Source: Acidovorax sp. Root219 (GTDB lineage Bacteria > Pseudomonadota > Gammaproteobacteria > Burkholderiales > Burkholderiaceae_C). From it: a stretch of DNA of 64,000 nt. The notes beneath the pieces are model-generated. The model was not told the origin of the DNA, did no database searches, and worked only from the letters and a program-made list of their open reading frames with translations. The DNA lies in contig NZ_LMIJ01000014.1 of NCBI RefSeq assembly GCF_001428665.1, forward strand, positions 348,577 through 412,576. Reading direction: 5' to 3'. Positions 25,160 through 33,202 of this stretch are shown here, piece after piece. The stretch's first letter is position 1. Every line of letters starts with the position of its first letter. The position numbers and the translations under genes were made by a program.

Positions 25160-25177
25160 GGCGCAGTGCCGGTCGGC

Positions 25178-25801
25178 TCAGCCGCGCGCCAGGGCGTAGC
25201 GGCGTGCCACCTCGGCCCAGTCCACTACGTTATAGAACGCCGCGATGTACTCGGGGCGGCGATTTTGGTACTGCAGGTAGTAGGCGTGTTCCCACACGTC
25301 CAGGCCCAGGATGGGGGTGTTGCCCGACAGCAGGCCGGCCATCAGCGGGCTGTCCTGGTTGCCCGAGCTCTCCACGACCAGTTGGCCGGCGCTGGTCACC
25401 GACAGCCAGGCCCAGCCGCTGCCAAAGCGCGTGAGCGCCGCCTTGGTGAAGGCCTCCTTGAACGCATCGAAGCCGCCCAGCTCGGTGGCAATGGCCGCCG
25501 CCAGTTCGCCCTGCGGCTCGCCGCCGCCTGTGGGGGACATCACGGCCCAGAACAGGCTGTGGTTGGCATGGCCGCCGCCGTTGTTGCGTACGGGGCCCTG
25601 CAGGTTCTCGGGCAGTTGCACCAGCCCCGCCACCAGCTCGTCGATCGGCAGACCGGCATGGGGCGTGCCTTCCAGCGCGGCGTTCAGGTTGTTGATGTAG
25701 GTCTGGTGGTGCTTGGTGTGGTGGATCTCCATCGTGCGGGCATCGATATGGGGTTCCAGCGCATCGTAGGCATAGGGCAAGGCGGGCAGCGAATAGGGCA
25801 T
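25178..25801 (-). CDS. sodA: Superoxide dismutase, Mn-type
   Basis: A 207-residue enzyme converting superoxide to oxygen and hydrogen peroxide. Ligands are visible: His27 in [11 protein letters not shown], a His in [11 protein letters not shown], and Asp and His in [17 protein letters not shown]. Residues that separate Mn from Fe enzymes favour Mn: [10 protein letters not shown] rather than the Fe-type AAQxWNHxFYW, and a Gln in [10 protein letters not shown]. No signal peptide, so cytosolic. It is the second gene after a Fur box, 37 bases behind a small gene, as in the Fur-repressed orfX-sodA arrangement known from Pseudomonas. Confidence 0.95.
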   Translation of the reverse strand: MPYSLPALPYAYDALEPHIDARTMEIHHTKHHQTYINNLNAALEGTPHAGLPIDELVAGLVQLPENLQGPVRNNGGGHANHSLFWAVMSPTGGGEPQGELAAAIATELGGFDAFKEAFTKAALTRFGSGWAWLSVTSAGQLVVESSGNQDSPLMAGLLSGNTPILGLDVWEHAYYLQYQNRRPEYIAAFYNVVDWAEVARRYALARG

Positions 25802-25838
25802 GGGGTCCTTTCAGGGGTGGGGAAGAATAAGAAAAAGC

Positions 25839-26339
25839 TCAGTGGGCAGCGCCTTGCAGCACGCCCGAAGCAGCGGCCAGCACGGCGCTGATGTCGGGGT
25901 GCGCGCCATGCGCCTGCACATGGCGCAACAAGGCGGCGTGGGTTTCACGGCTGTGGCGCCATGCGGCCTGCTGCAGCGCAGCGCCCCGGCTGCCATCGGC
26001 CATCAGGCCCAGCAGCGTGGCGTGTACGCTGCACAGCAGTTGCGCGCACTCCTCCAGTGCGCCGGCCTCGACCTGCAGGTCGGCGAGGTTCAGGTGCGAG
26101 ACCACCAGGGCGGCAATGCAGTCGTCCTCGCGGCCGGCCGGGGGCTCCTGGGCAATGCGCAGGGCAATGACCAGAGCCTGCTGCTGGTAAGCCAGCGCCA
26201 TGACGGGCTGGCCCATGCGCAGCGCGGCATTGGCGCGCTGCAGCGTGCGCTCCCAATGGGCCAGCGTGGCGGGCTCGGGCGCCAGGGCGTCGCGGGCAGT
26301 GTTGGCGGTCGAAAGGCTGGCTGCGTGGCGCAGGTCCAT
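25839..26339 (-). CDS. Small helical (TPR-like) protein upstream of sodA
   Basis: A 166-residue soluble protein with an Ala/Leu-rich helical repeat pattern: WERTLQRANAALRMGQPVMA, then AALVVSHLNLADLQVEAGAL and LQQAAWRHSRETHAALLRHV. This resembles a TPR solenoid. Function unknown. By position it corresponds to the orfX gene found between fumC and sodA in Fur-regulated operons of other proteobacteria, though homology needs testing. ATG 26339 is preferred because AGGAG lies 8 bases upstream; an open frame continues to 26396. A Fur box lies about 60 bases upstream. Confidence 0.78.
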   Translation of the reverse strand: MDLRHAASLSTANTARDALAPEPATLAHWERTLQRANAALRMGQPVMALAYQQQALVIALRIAQEPPAGREDDCIAALVVSHLNLADLQVEAGALEECAQLLCSVHATLLGLMADGSRGAALQQAAWRHSRETHAALLRHVQAHGAHPDISAVLAAASGVLQGAAH

Positions 26340-26399
26340 GGCAATGCTCCTGGTGGGAGCCTTTTGCGGTGGACGGGGCGTAGCGTACTCAGGCAATTA

Positions 26400-26418
26400 A
26401 ATGATATGCATTCTCATT
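26400..26418 (-). promoter_or_regulatory. Fur box upstream of the orfX-like/sodA operon
   Basis: The 19-base segment AATGATATGCATTCTCATT (read on + strand) reads on the minus strand as AATGAGAAT-GCAT-ATCATT, 16 of 19 positions like a strong proteobacterial Fur site. It lies about 60 bases before the start of the 166-residue gene. Iron-loaded Fur would repress, so the Mn enzyme is made when iron is scarce. Confidence 0.7.
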
Positions 26419-26618
26419 CGTATTGTCTAGTGAGGAGGCTTTGGGGGTCCGTGGGCGTGAACTCGGAAGCCTGCATCCGACGCAAGATCAGCGGAAGACA
26501 AGCTGAAGGGAATTGAGATAAACCAACCAAAAACGCGACAAATGGGATTTTCGGGAACGTGGCGGGGATGGAGTGGGACAGGCCCGGTGTAATGGCGGCA
26601 ACGATTGTCGCCAACCGC

Positions 26619-26910
26619 TCAGCCGACTCGGGCAGGGTCGAAAAGGTCGTGCAGGGTGTCCGCTGCCAGCTTGGTGTGAATGCGGGTGATCAGCTTGCGC
26701 ATGCCGCTGACGGTCATGTCGTACTGGCGGGCCAGTTCGTCATAGTTGTCGCCCAGAAACTTGCTCCAAATTTCCAGTTCAAGGCGCACCAGCTAGCAGC
26801 AGGTCTTTGGGGGAAGGAAATGATCTGCCCGCCCCAGTGCTTCGCCCTCAGTCGACGGCAGCGTGATCCACGCCGAGCAAACGCAAGTAGCGGCCACCTA
26901 GTCCAAATGG
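26619..26910 (-). pseudogene. Decayed Mor-type phage transcription activator
   Basis: The minus strand from 26792 to the stop at 26619 reads LVRLELEIWSKFLGDNYDEL, then ARQYDMTVSGMRKLITRIHT, which is the helix-turn-helix half of Mu Mor-type activators. Upstream, pieces of the same protein (an AKHWGGQIISFPQ segment with the Gly-Gly strand and a RYLRLLGVDHAAVD helix) are spread over two other frames and separated by stops at 26793 and about 26860. At least two frameshifts are needed to join them. This is a dead prophage gene. Confidence 0.65.
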
Positions 26911-26971
26911 GGGAGGCAGGCCCCAAATCCCCATCCTTTGTTCACAATGGCTGTAACAAAGGAGATACAAA

Positions 26972-27178
26972 TTGATCGAATGGGCTTGGATGCAGCGTCT
27001 GGTCGAAGGCTTGAAGTCGCAGGCATATCTGAAGAATTGGGGCGATGGTGCAGTTGGCTGCGTCCAAGGCAACGTCATAGTGGTGGACCTGATCCTGCCG
27101 ATGCGTAGCTGCTGCGGCACCTGCCACACACTGAGCGCAGGCTCAAACAAACATCAAAAACGAAGGAGGGACGTATGA
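26972..27178 (+). CDS. Possible small protein, TTG start
   Basis: A 68-codon frame with a strong ribosome-binding site (AAAGGAGA at 26958-26965) six bases before a TTG start. It reads IEWAWMQRLVEGLKSQAYLK and later has four cysteines (SCCGTCH and nearby) and a basic tail (NKHQKRRRD). Its stop overlaps the ATG of the following lipoprotein by 4 bases, consistent with translational coupling. No family recognised. It lies in a region of decayed phage genes, so it could itself be a fragment. Confidence 0.4.
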   Translation: MIEWAWMQRLVEGLKSQAYLKNWGDGAVGCVQGNVIVVDLILPMRSCCGTCHTLSAGSNKHQKRRRDV

Positions 27179-27774
27179 ACAAGGGAACGAGCGCTACCAC
27201 TATCGCTGCGCTGGCAGCGGGTCTCGCGCTGTCCGCAGCACTGGCAGGCTGCGACCCGAAACAGCCGCAAGCCGCTCAAACAGCTCCGCTGCCTGTGGCG
27301 GACGTCTCCACCCCTGACAGGGCACTCAAGTCCTACTGGGCCCAGATCGACTGGCTGACTGCGTCGGACCATGCCCTCAAACGCCATAACCGAGCTGGTG
27401 ATTCTTTCCAGCAGGGAACAGCGGGCCTGTCGAAGGTGGCGACCGCGCAGCTCGTAAGCGACGTGAAGTTTGAACAACCGCTCTACACCTACTCGCGCGA
27501 GATCTCCGAGGCCAAGGTCGAAACGGACTCGCGGGCGATAGTCGTCACTAAGATTCGCAACAGTACGCCGCTGCCACCTGGGACCACGTTGACTGCCGCC
27601 GACACAAAGCGCCGGGAGGAAGGTGACCAGTACAAGTATGTGATGGAGAAGCAGCAAGAGGCCTGGAAGGTGGCCGAGATCTGGCGCTGGAGCTCCTACG
27701 GCTCCACGTATGAAAAGGTGCAGCCGATTGAGGGCTCCGTTCCGCCAATTTATGTGACGTTCGGCGGGTACTGA
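27175..27774 (+). CDS. Lipoprotein of unknown function
   Basis: A 199-residue protein with a lipoprotein signal (LAALAG-C type; lipobox LAGC, Cys26) followed by Asp at position +2, which in enterobacteria favours inner-membrane retention. The mature domain starts SYWAQIDWLTASD and has alternating polar/hydrophobic strands, ending YKYVMEKQQEAWKVAEIWRW, the kind of pattern seen in small NTF2-like or DUF4878-type folds; I do not claim either. AAGGAGGG lies upstream. It overlaps the small frame before it and is followed by another overlapping frame (27774-27929). Confidence 0.7.
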   Translation: MNKGTSATTIAALAAGLALSAALAGCDPKQPQAAQTAPLPVADVSTPDRALKSYWAQIDWLTASDHALKRHNRAGDSFQQGTAGLSKVATAQLVSDVKFEQPLYTYSREISEAKVETDSRAIVVTKIRNSTPLPPGTTLTAADTKRREEGDQYKYVMEKQQEAWKVAEIWRWSSYGSTYEKVQPIEGSVPPIYVTFGGY

Positions 27775-27929
27775 TGGGGCCCGGTTCGTGGCGCGGTTGC
27801 TGTTTCCGGTTGCCTGCGGCGTGTGCCTGGCAGATTGGCGGCACGCGAGCGATCTACGGCACGCTCAAAGCCAACGCGCGCCATCCCACGCAGGAAGAGA
27901 GCCACAAGGCTGAGTTCGAATACATCTAG
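27774..27929 (+). CDS. Possible 51-residue protein or gene remnant
   Basis: The ATG overlaps the TGA of the lipoprotein gene (TGATG). The 51-codon frame ends with GGTRAIYGTLKANARHPTQ and a charged EEFEYI-like tail, which looks like the conserved end of a longer protein rather than random sequence. It has no ribosome-binding site of its own apart from the overlap. It is either a coupled small gene or a decayed C-terminus. Confidence 0.3.
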   Translation: MGPGSWRGCCFRLPAACAWQIGGTRAIYGTLKANARHPTQEESHKAEFEYI

Positions 27930-27977
27930 AACGCAGCCAGCCAGCTTAAGCCGCACCGAGGTGCATTAAGGATATGA

Positions 27978-30317
27978 ATGGAATCGGTTCGGGTCAATAT
28001 CGCCTATAGGCCGCTGCGCATTTGTTGGGCAATAAGAGCCGGGGACAAAGAGGGCTTTCGAAAGGCCGTGCGTCACTCGCACGCACTATGGGGGGGACGC
28101 TTCAATCCGATTGTGATTGTTGACCGCGAGCCTGACGCGACGCTAATCGTTGAGCTCTTCCGCCCTGACATCATCCTCCCCGTCGGCGACTCCGATGAGG
28201 TGCAAACCTTTGCGAAGAAGTTCCCGCATCTGATCAACCCTTTCCATCAAGACGAACTTTTCGTGGGGTCTGGGTCTGAGGACACTCGCGCCCATGTGCT
28301 CGACATCCAAAACACCCTTCAATATCTGCATCACCGACCTGAGTGGAAGGAATGGAAAGATAGGGGATTTCGACTCTATCGATGGGAAGAATACGATGCA
28401 CTCGCAGACATTTTTTTGATGCAGTTTGGTAGCTACCCTCAAGACGTAGAAATCAACTACTGGAAGATGGTGAAAGAGTCCACTGACGCCCAAGAGTACG
28501 ACCTTCACGACGGCGACGAACTGCCCTCAGACATCTTTGACCATCCGACCATTGCTTCTTTTTCAAGGTATGGTTTGGAGCGGCACTACAGCTCTCATTT
28601 CAGTGGGCACCGTCCGGGATTCTTTCTCGGCGATTCGAATAATCTCGATGATCTTGTCGCATGCTGGAACTTGAGGGCTGGCGATGAGAGCCTGTGGTTT
28701 GTAGACCTTAATCACATCGACAGATACAAGGCCATTGTTCCAAACTTTAGAAAATTGGCGCGCGCACTTCTTTCCTATCGAAGCGCCGAAGGTGGCTCAG
28801 CTGGTATCGCTATTTGGTCACGGGAGGGCAGCCCCGTCGACGTGGATACGGAAGCAATCAAAGTCAGCTTAGGTGATGGGCCCTGGCTGTACTGCACTGC
28901 AGGCTCGGCTTCGTGGAATGGACTCAATATACAGCCTCCTATGATGCATCTCGGGGAAGTGAACACTCTTGGTGTGTTGACGAAGGCAGCATCAGGAAAG
29001 CCAAAGGTTTCATTTGGCTTCACCGAGAAACCGTACTCTGGGGACATCTGGTTCGGGACGCAGCATCTTGTGGCATCTCTCTCATTCGGAGCAGGCTTCC
29101 GCGACGACGCGACAGACTATACGTTAGCCCCTCCGTTTGTACCTGAGCTGAACGAGTACTGCGCGCGTGCAATGCTGTTTGGCTATGCCAACCTTCGGCT
29201 CGAATCACAGCGGATTGCGGTGATCATTGACGCCTTCGATACCGACGAGACCATCTATCCGCTGCCTGTAGCGCCTCTGATTGAGAAAATTTTCGATCTA
29301 GTAGGCTTTGAGTCGAAGCTTAGTTCAGGCGGGCTTATCACTCGGCAATTGATCAATCAACTGGGGGGCGTGTCAGGCGCCATCGTTTTTAAAATCCCAG
29401 GCGTTAGGCGTCTTCTCAAGACCTACCGCCCCACAACTGCCTTCACCAAAAAATCTGCCGTACAGCTGATTGGAGCAAAAGAACCAGGAAAGAATGGAAG
29501 CAGCTTCGCAGATCATGAATATCTCCATCTTGGTCCCAGGCCGCCAAGAACAAAACTCCGGGCGCCAGATGTTTTTTCGCACCTGGTTGAAAAGGGGCTT
29601 TTCCGAGTAGGCGCTGAGCTGATCTGTACAAATTGTCAGATGCCCAGTTGGACGTCATTGGAGCAGCTTCGACAGAAGATCGATTGTGAAATGTGTGGTC
29701 AGCAGTTCGATGCGACCAAACAGTTGGTCAATGAAGAATGGCACTACCGACGTTCTGGAGTCTTGGGCGCCGAACGGAACGCGCAGGGCGCCGTTGCAGT
29801 AGCCATGACCCTCCAGCAGTTGGACACCAACCTAGATTCCGCATACCTACTTTCGCCATCTCTGGAACTAACCAGGAAAAACGGGGGGAAGGAACCGTTT
29901 TGCGAGGTGGATTTTGTTTGGATTGTTGCTAGACCTTTCCCCAAGAAAACGACCGTTATTCTGGCTGAATGCAAGGATGAAGGATTAGCATCAGCAAGGT
30001 CAGGAGATGGCGGCACGATCAACCAGAAGGACATAGAAAGCCTGAAAGCCGTTGCAGACGCGTTCCCTACAGATCGGTTCGATACATTCGTCTTGCTAGC
30101 CAAGTTATGTCCATTCACAGCCCAGGAAATCGAACTTGCCAAGTCGCTTAACGGACCCTACAGGCGCAGGGCCATCCTTCTCAGCGACAGAGAGCTGGAA
30201 CCCTATCAACTTTACGATCGCACCGCCTTGTTATTCAACATCGCAGCCCGCGTGCGTGAGGCAGAGGACCTGGCCCTTGCAACAGAGTCGATTTTTTTTA
30301 ACCCTCAACCGAAGTGA
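27978..30317 (+). CDS. Large unrecognised protein with zinc ribbon and PD-(D/E)XK-like C-terminal domain
   Basis: A 779-residue soluble protein. Residues 1-540 match no family I know: an N-terminal part (VNIAYRPLRICWAIRAGDKE), a middle DESLWFVDLNHIDRYKA, and beta-rich FGTQHLVASLSFGAGF. A zinc ribbon follows with Cys550, Cys553, Cys570 and Cys573. Then a restriction-endonuclease-like core: EVDFVWIVARPF with Asp645, strand VILAECKDEG with Glu664-Cys665-Lys666, then NQKDIESLKAVADAFP. A zinc ribbon just before such a nuclease core recalls some DNA-targeting defence or repair nucleases. AAGGA lies upstream of the ATG. It stands between phage remnants and is less GC-rich than core genes. Confidence 0.65.
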   Translation: MESVRVNIAYRPLRICWAIRAGDKEGFRKAVRHSHALWGGRFNPIVIVDREPDATLIVELFRPDIILPVGDSDEVQTFAKKFPHLINPFHQDELFVGSGSEDTRAHVLDIQNTLQYLHHRPEWKEWKDRGFRLYRWEEYDALADIFLMQFGSYPQDVEINYWKMVKESTDAQEYDLHDGDELPSDIFDHPTIASFSRYGLERHYSSHFSGHRPGFFLGDSNNLDDLVACWNLRAGDESLWFVDLNHIDRYKAIVPNFRKLARALLSYRSAEGGSAGIAIWSREGSPVDVDTEAIKVSLGDGPWLYCTAGSASWNGLNIQPPMMHLGEVNTLGVLTKAASGKPKVSFGFTEKPYSGDIWFGTQHLVASLSFGAGFRDDATDYTLAPPFVPELNEYCARAMLFGYANLRLESQRIAVIIDAFDTDETIYPLPVAPLIEKIFDLVGFESKLSSGGLITRQLINQLGGVSGAIVFKIPGVRRLLKTYRPTTAFTKKSAVQLIGAKEPGKNGSSFADHEYLHLGPRPPRTKLRAPDVFSHLVEKGLFRVGAELICTNCQMPSWTSLEQLRQKIDCEMCGQQFDATKQLVNEEWHYRRSGVLGAERNAQGAVAVAMTLQQLDTNLDSAYLLSPSLELTRKNGGKEPFCEVDFVWIVARPFPKKTTVILAECKDEGLASARSGDGGTINQKDIESLKAVADAFPTDRFDTFVLLAKLCPFTAQEIELAKSLNGPYRRRAILLSDRELEPYQLYDRTALLFNIAARVREAEDLALATESIFFNPQPK

Positions 30318-30476
30318 GACTCCTTAGCCGTACCTAACCGATCCGAGATGCGCCGCTGTAGCGCAGTTGGTTGAATAGTTCCCTCGTCCACAAGACGCCC
30401 CAGTCCCTCCTACAGACACTGATGGCTCACCCCTCGCGGGGTCTGTTCCACCACTGTCCTGCCCTTGGAGGGGCCC

Positions 30477-30752
30477 ATGCAACTCAGAGACTCCGTTCCC
30501 GCCTGGCTGCGCGCCCCGCGCACGTCCACTTGGCTCGTCCCGGCGCTGGTGCTGATCGCGGTCATCGCCCCGCAGAAGTTCGGGCTCACGATCTACAAGG
30601 CCTCGCTGGTCTCGCTGGCCGCCGTCATGGCCTACTGGGTCGACCGCGCCCTGTTCCCCTGCACACGGCGCGACGGCTACCTGGCGCGCGACTGGCGGCT
30701 CGGCTCCAGTGAGCCCACTGGCGGAAACAGGCCCGACGTCATTAACAGGTAG
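30477..30752 (+). pseudogene. Truncated phage holin-like membrane protein
   Basis: A 91-codon frame with a good ribosome-binding site (GGAGGGG). It encodes one or two membrane helices, TWLVPALVLIAVIAPQKFG and KASLVSLAAVMAYWVDRALF, in the pattern of putative two/three-helix phage holins, which typically continue into a further C-terminal helix. Here the frame runs out into RDWRLGSSEPTGGNRPD without that helix. It is probably the 5' part of a holin gene left by prophage decay, and agrees with the Mor relic at 26619. Confidence 0.5.
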
Positions 30753-30891
30753 TAACATTCAAACCTAGAAATGAAGCCGGGCCGGGGCATGGACACCCAT
30801 CCGGTAGGCAGGGTACGGCCGATTGCCCACTGCCCCAAAACACGCCAGCATCGACCCTCATTGCAAGGCCCCTGCCCTCACCGCCGCACCC

Positions 30892-32451
30892 ATGAAACGC
30901 TTCTACGTCGTTGCCTCGGTCCCCCTGCTGCTGGCGGCGTTGATTCCCATTGCGGCGTCGCTCTACCTGGCCCAGCGCAAGGCCCATGACGACCAGATCG
31001 CTTACCTGACCTCGCTGGCAGACGAGGTGCTGCGCCGGGGCATCGCTTCGCGCCAGCAGTTGGTGGCGGCGTTGAACGAGTTGGACAAGGACGCGAGCCC
31101 ACCCTGCAGCCAGGCCAGCCTGGCCCGCATGCAGCAGATGGTGGGCACCTCGTTCTACCTGCAGGGCATGGGCTCGGTGGTGGACGGCCAGTTGGTCTGC
31201 AGCACGCTCACCCTGGGCAGCGGGCCGGTACCGCTCCCGGGCAAGCCGATGGTCACCTCGACCGGCATCTCCAGCTGGATCGGGGCGCGGCTGCCCTTTG
31301 CGCCAGAGCAGCCTTTCAATATCTACGCGCGCAACGGCCATGCAGTGATCATCCACCCCGGCATCGTGATCGACATGCCGGTGCTGCATGCCGACGTGTC
31401 GCTGGGCCTGGCGATCATCGCGCCCAAGGCACTGATCCGCTCCCGGGGGCCGCTGCAGGAGGCCTGGCTGGACCTTTACCAGGCGCCAACCCACAGCCTG
31501 GTGGAAAGCGACACGCACCACGTCGTGTTTCGCAGCTCGAAAGAGAACAACATCGCCGCCCTGGCCGCTGCGCCAAAGGCCCTGGCTTATGAAGGCCTGG
31601 CGGCCCAGGCGCTGGTGCTGGCACCCCTGGGGCTGTTCGCCAGCGCCACCCTGGCGCTGGGGGTGGCGGCGCTCACGCGCTGGACCCTGTCCTCCCGGTC
31701 GCGGCTGCGCGCGGGCCTCAGGCGGCGGGAGTTCTTCGTGCTCTACCAGCCCATCGTGGACCTGCAGACCGGCCAGTGGGCAGGCGCCGAGGCCCTGCTC
31801 CGCTGGCGCCGCAACAACGGTACGCTGGTCCCACCCGACGAATTCATTGCCGAGGCCGAGCGCACGGGCGTGGTCGCGCACATCACCCGCTACGTGATGG
31901 ACCGCGTGCTCGAAGACCTGCCCGATCTACTCAAGGCCAGCCCGGGCTTCCATGTCAGCCTGAACCTCTCGCCCCAGGACCTGGTGGCCGATGGGCCCGT
32001 GCAGTACCTGCAGCAGCGCTTCGAAGCCATCGGGATGCCGCCCGGCTCGCTGATGCTGGAGGTGACCGAGCGTGGCCTGGTGGACATCGAGGCCGCCAGG
32101 CCCGCGCTGCAGGCGGGCCGGCAGATCGGCGCATCGATCGCCATGGACGACTTCGGCACCGGCTATTCGAGCCTGTCTATGCTCGAATCCATCGACATCG
32201 ACACGCTCAAGATCGACCGCATCTTCATCGCCAGCATTGGCGCGCAGGCCGCCATCAGCCCGGTCACCACGCACATCATCGAGATGGCGCAGAAGCTGGA
32301 GCTGGACCTGATCGCCGAAGGCGTGGAAACCCAGTTCCAAGCCGACTTCCTGCGCGAGCGCGGCGTGCGCCATGCGCAGGGCTGGCTGTTTGCCAAGGCC
32401 ATGCCGCTGGCCGAACTGTTGGCGGGCTTGAAGACCCAAGTCGGCCGGTAG
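30892..32451 (+). CDS. CSS-motif EAL-domain c-di-GMP phosphodiesterase
   Basis: A 519-residue inner-membrane enzyme. An N-terminal helix (VASVPLLLAALIPIAASLYL), a periplasmic region of about 200 residues with two cysteines that includes ASPPCSQAS (CSS-type sensor) and a second helix near 245-265 precede the EAL domain. The EAL domain is catalytically complete: EALLRW, NLSPQDL, EVTERGL, MDDFGTGYSS, KIDRIFI and AEGVET all present. It would hydrolyse c-di-GMP to pGpG, with activity probably set by the redox state of the periplasmic cysteines as in PdeC-type enzymes. ATG 30892 gives the membrane-anchored N-terminus. Confidence 0.93.
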   Translation: MKRFYVVASVPLLLAALIPIAASLYLAQRKAHDDQIAYLTSLADEVLRRGIASRQQLVAALNELDKDASPPCSQASLARMQQMVGTSFYLQGMGSVVDGQLVCSTLTLGSGPVPLPGKPMVTSTGISSWIGARLPFAPEQPFNIYARNGHAVIIHPGIVIDMPVLHADVSLGLAIIAPKALIRSRGPLQEAWLDLYQAPTHSLVESDTHHVVFRSSKENNIAALAAAPKALAYEGLAAQALVLAPLGLFASATLALGVAALTRWTLSSRSRLRAGLRRREFFVLYQPIVDLQTGQWAGAEALLRWRRNNGTLVPPDEFIAEAERTGVVAHITRYVMDRVLEDLPDLLKASPGFHVSLNLSPQDLVADGPVQYLQQRFEAIGMPPGSLMLEVTERGLVDIEAARPALQAGRQIGASIAMDDFGTGYSSLSMLESIDIDTLKIDRIFIASIGAQAAISPVTTHIIEMAQKLELDLIAEGVETQFQADFLRERGVRHAQGWLFAKAMPLAELLAGLKTQVGR

Positions 32452-32457
32452 ACAGGC

Positions 32458-33111
32458 TCAGGCGCCCTTTTTCGCCCTCGCCGCAGGCGGTAGCACGCTG
32501 GCGCACACCCGCTGCAGGGCGGAGATGCTCGCATCGCGTGCGCCCGGGTACACCTCGGCCGGGTGGCGCGCAAGCCAGCGCGCCAGCTCGTTGATGGCGC
32601 CATTCAGGGCCGAGGCGCAGGCATCCACTTCCAGGGCAGACAGGCCCGCGGGTGCCAGGATCTCCGTGACCACGGCATGCAGCTGCTGGTAGCCATGGCG
32701 GGCATCGAGCTCCGCCCAGGCCTGGGCGCCCAGCACCGAGGGGCCGTCGATCAGCAGCACCTGGCGCGGGCCGGGGTGGGATACGGCGTCGATCCAGGCC
32801 AGCGCGCCCGCCATCAGTTGGTCTGCAGGATCAGCCTGGCCATCGGTCGCCCCGTCGATGGCGGCACTGAGCTCGGCATGCACGGCCTCGCAGACCGCAA
32901 CGAACAAGTCCTTCTTGTCGCGAAAGTGGTGGTACAGCGCGCCGCGCGTCAGGCCCGTGGCCGCCAGCAGGGCCTCGGTGGAGGTAGTGGCATAGCCGTC
33001 CCGCTCGAACAAAGCGCGCGCCGCCGCGATGAGCCGGGTGCGTGATTGGGCGCCCTTCTCCAGCCGCCGGTTGCCCGCAGCGGGCCTGGAACTGGATTTT
33101 CCTATTGACAT
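32458..33111 (-). CDS. TetR-family repressor
   Basis: A 217-residue regulator. The DNA-binding domain is at residues 20-75: SRTRLIAAARALFERDGYAT, then TSTEALLAATGLTRGALYHH and FRDKKDLF. The ligand domain is helical and has no further assignment. No Shine-Dalgarno sequence precedes the ATG, and one of two palindromic operators overlaps its start codon, so the mRNA may be leaderless and the gene autoregulated. It is divergent from a VOC-family gene at 33203, its likely target. Confidence 0.92.
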   Translation of the reverse strand: MSIGKSSSRPAAGNRRLEKGAQSRTRLIAAARALFERDGYATTSTEALLAATGLTRGALYHHFRDKKDLFVAVCEAVHAELSAAIDGATDGQADPADQLMAGALAWIDAVSHPGPRQVLLIDGPSVLGAQAWAELDARHGYQQLHAVVTEILAPAGLSALEVDACASALNGAINELARWLARHPAEVYPGARDASISALQRVCASVLPPAARAKKGA

Positions 33112-33133
33112 ACAGACTGTACGTATCTACATT
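33105..33133 (+). promoter_or_regulatory. Sigma70-type promoter of the VOC gene, overlapped by a TetR operator
   Basis: A perfect -35 TTGACA (33105-33110), a 17-base spacer and a -10-like TACATT (33128-33133) read toward the VOC gene. The first operator (33108-33124) covers the -35 end and the spacer, so repressor binding would block RNA polymerase. Confidence 0.6.
33108..33124. promoter_or_regulatory. Operator 1 for the TetR repressor
   Basis: ACATACAGACTGTACGT is an imperfect palindrome. It shares 15 of 17 bases with the second site at 33140. It overlaps the tetR start codon and the VOC promoter. Confidence 0.65.
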
Positions 33134-33139
33134 TATTGA

Positions 33140-33156
33140 ACATACAGACAGTATGT
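33140..33156. promoter_or_regulatory. Operator 2 for the TetR repressor
   Basis: ACATACAGACAGTATGT has perfect 6-base arms (ACATAC and GTATGT) around a 5-base centre. It lies 32 bases from the equivalent point of operator 1, about three helical turns, so two dimers could bind on the same face of the DNA. Confidence 0.65.
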
Positions 33157-33202
33157 ACCCGATTGACATCTGCGGTCATCCCATCCTCGCCACAGGAGCC
33201 CC

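Noticed and set aside
26559-26975. A 138-codon + strand frame
   Set aside because: It lies antisense to the decayed Mor-type gene and has no family similarity or ribosome-binding site.
30354-30400. tRNA-like 5' half (TAGCGCAGTTGGTT)
   Set aside because: It resembles a tRNA D arm, but no anticodon arm, T arm or acceptor pairing follows.
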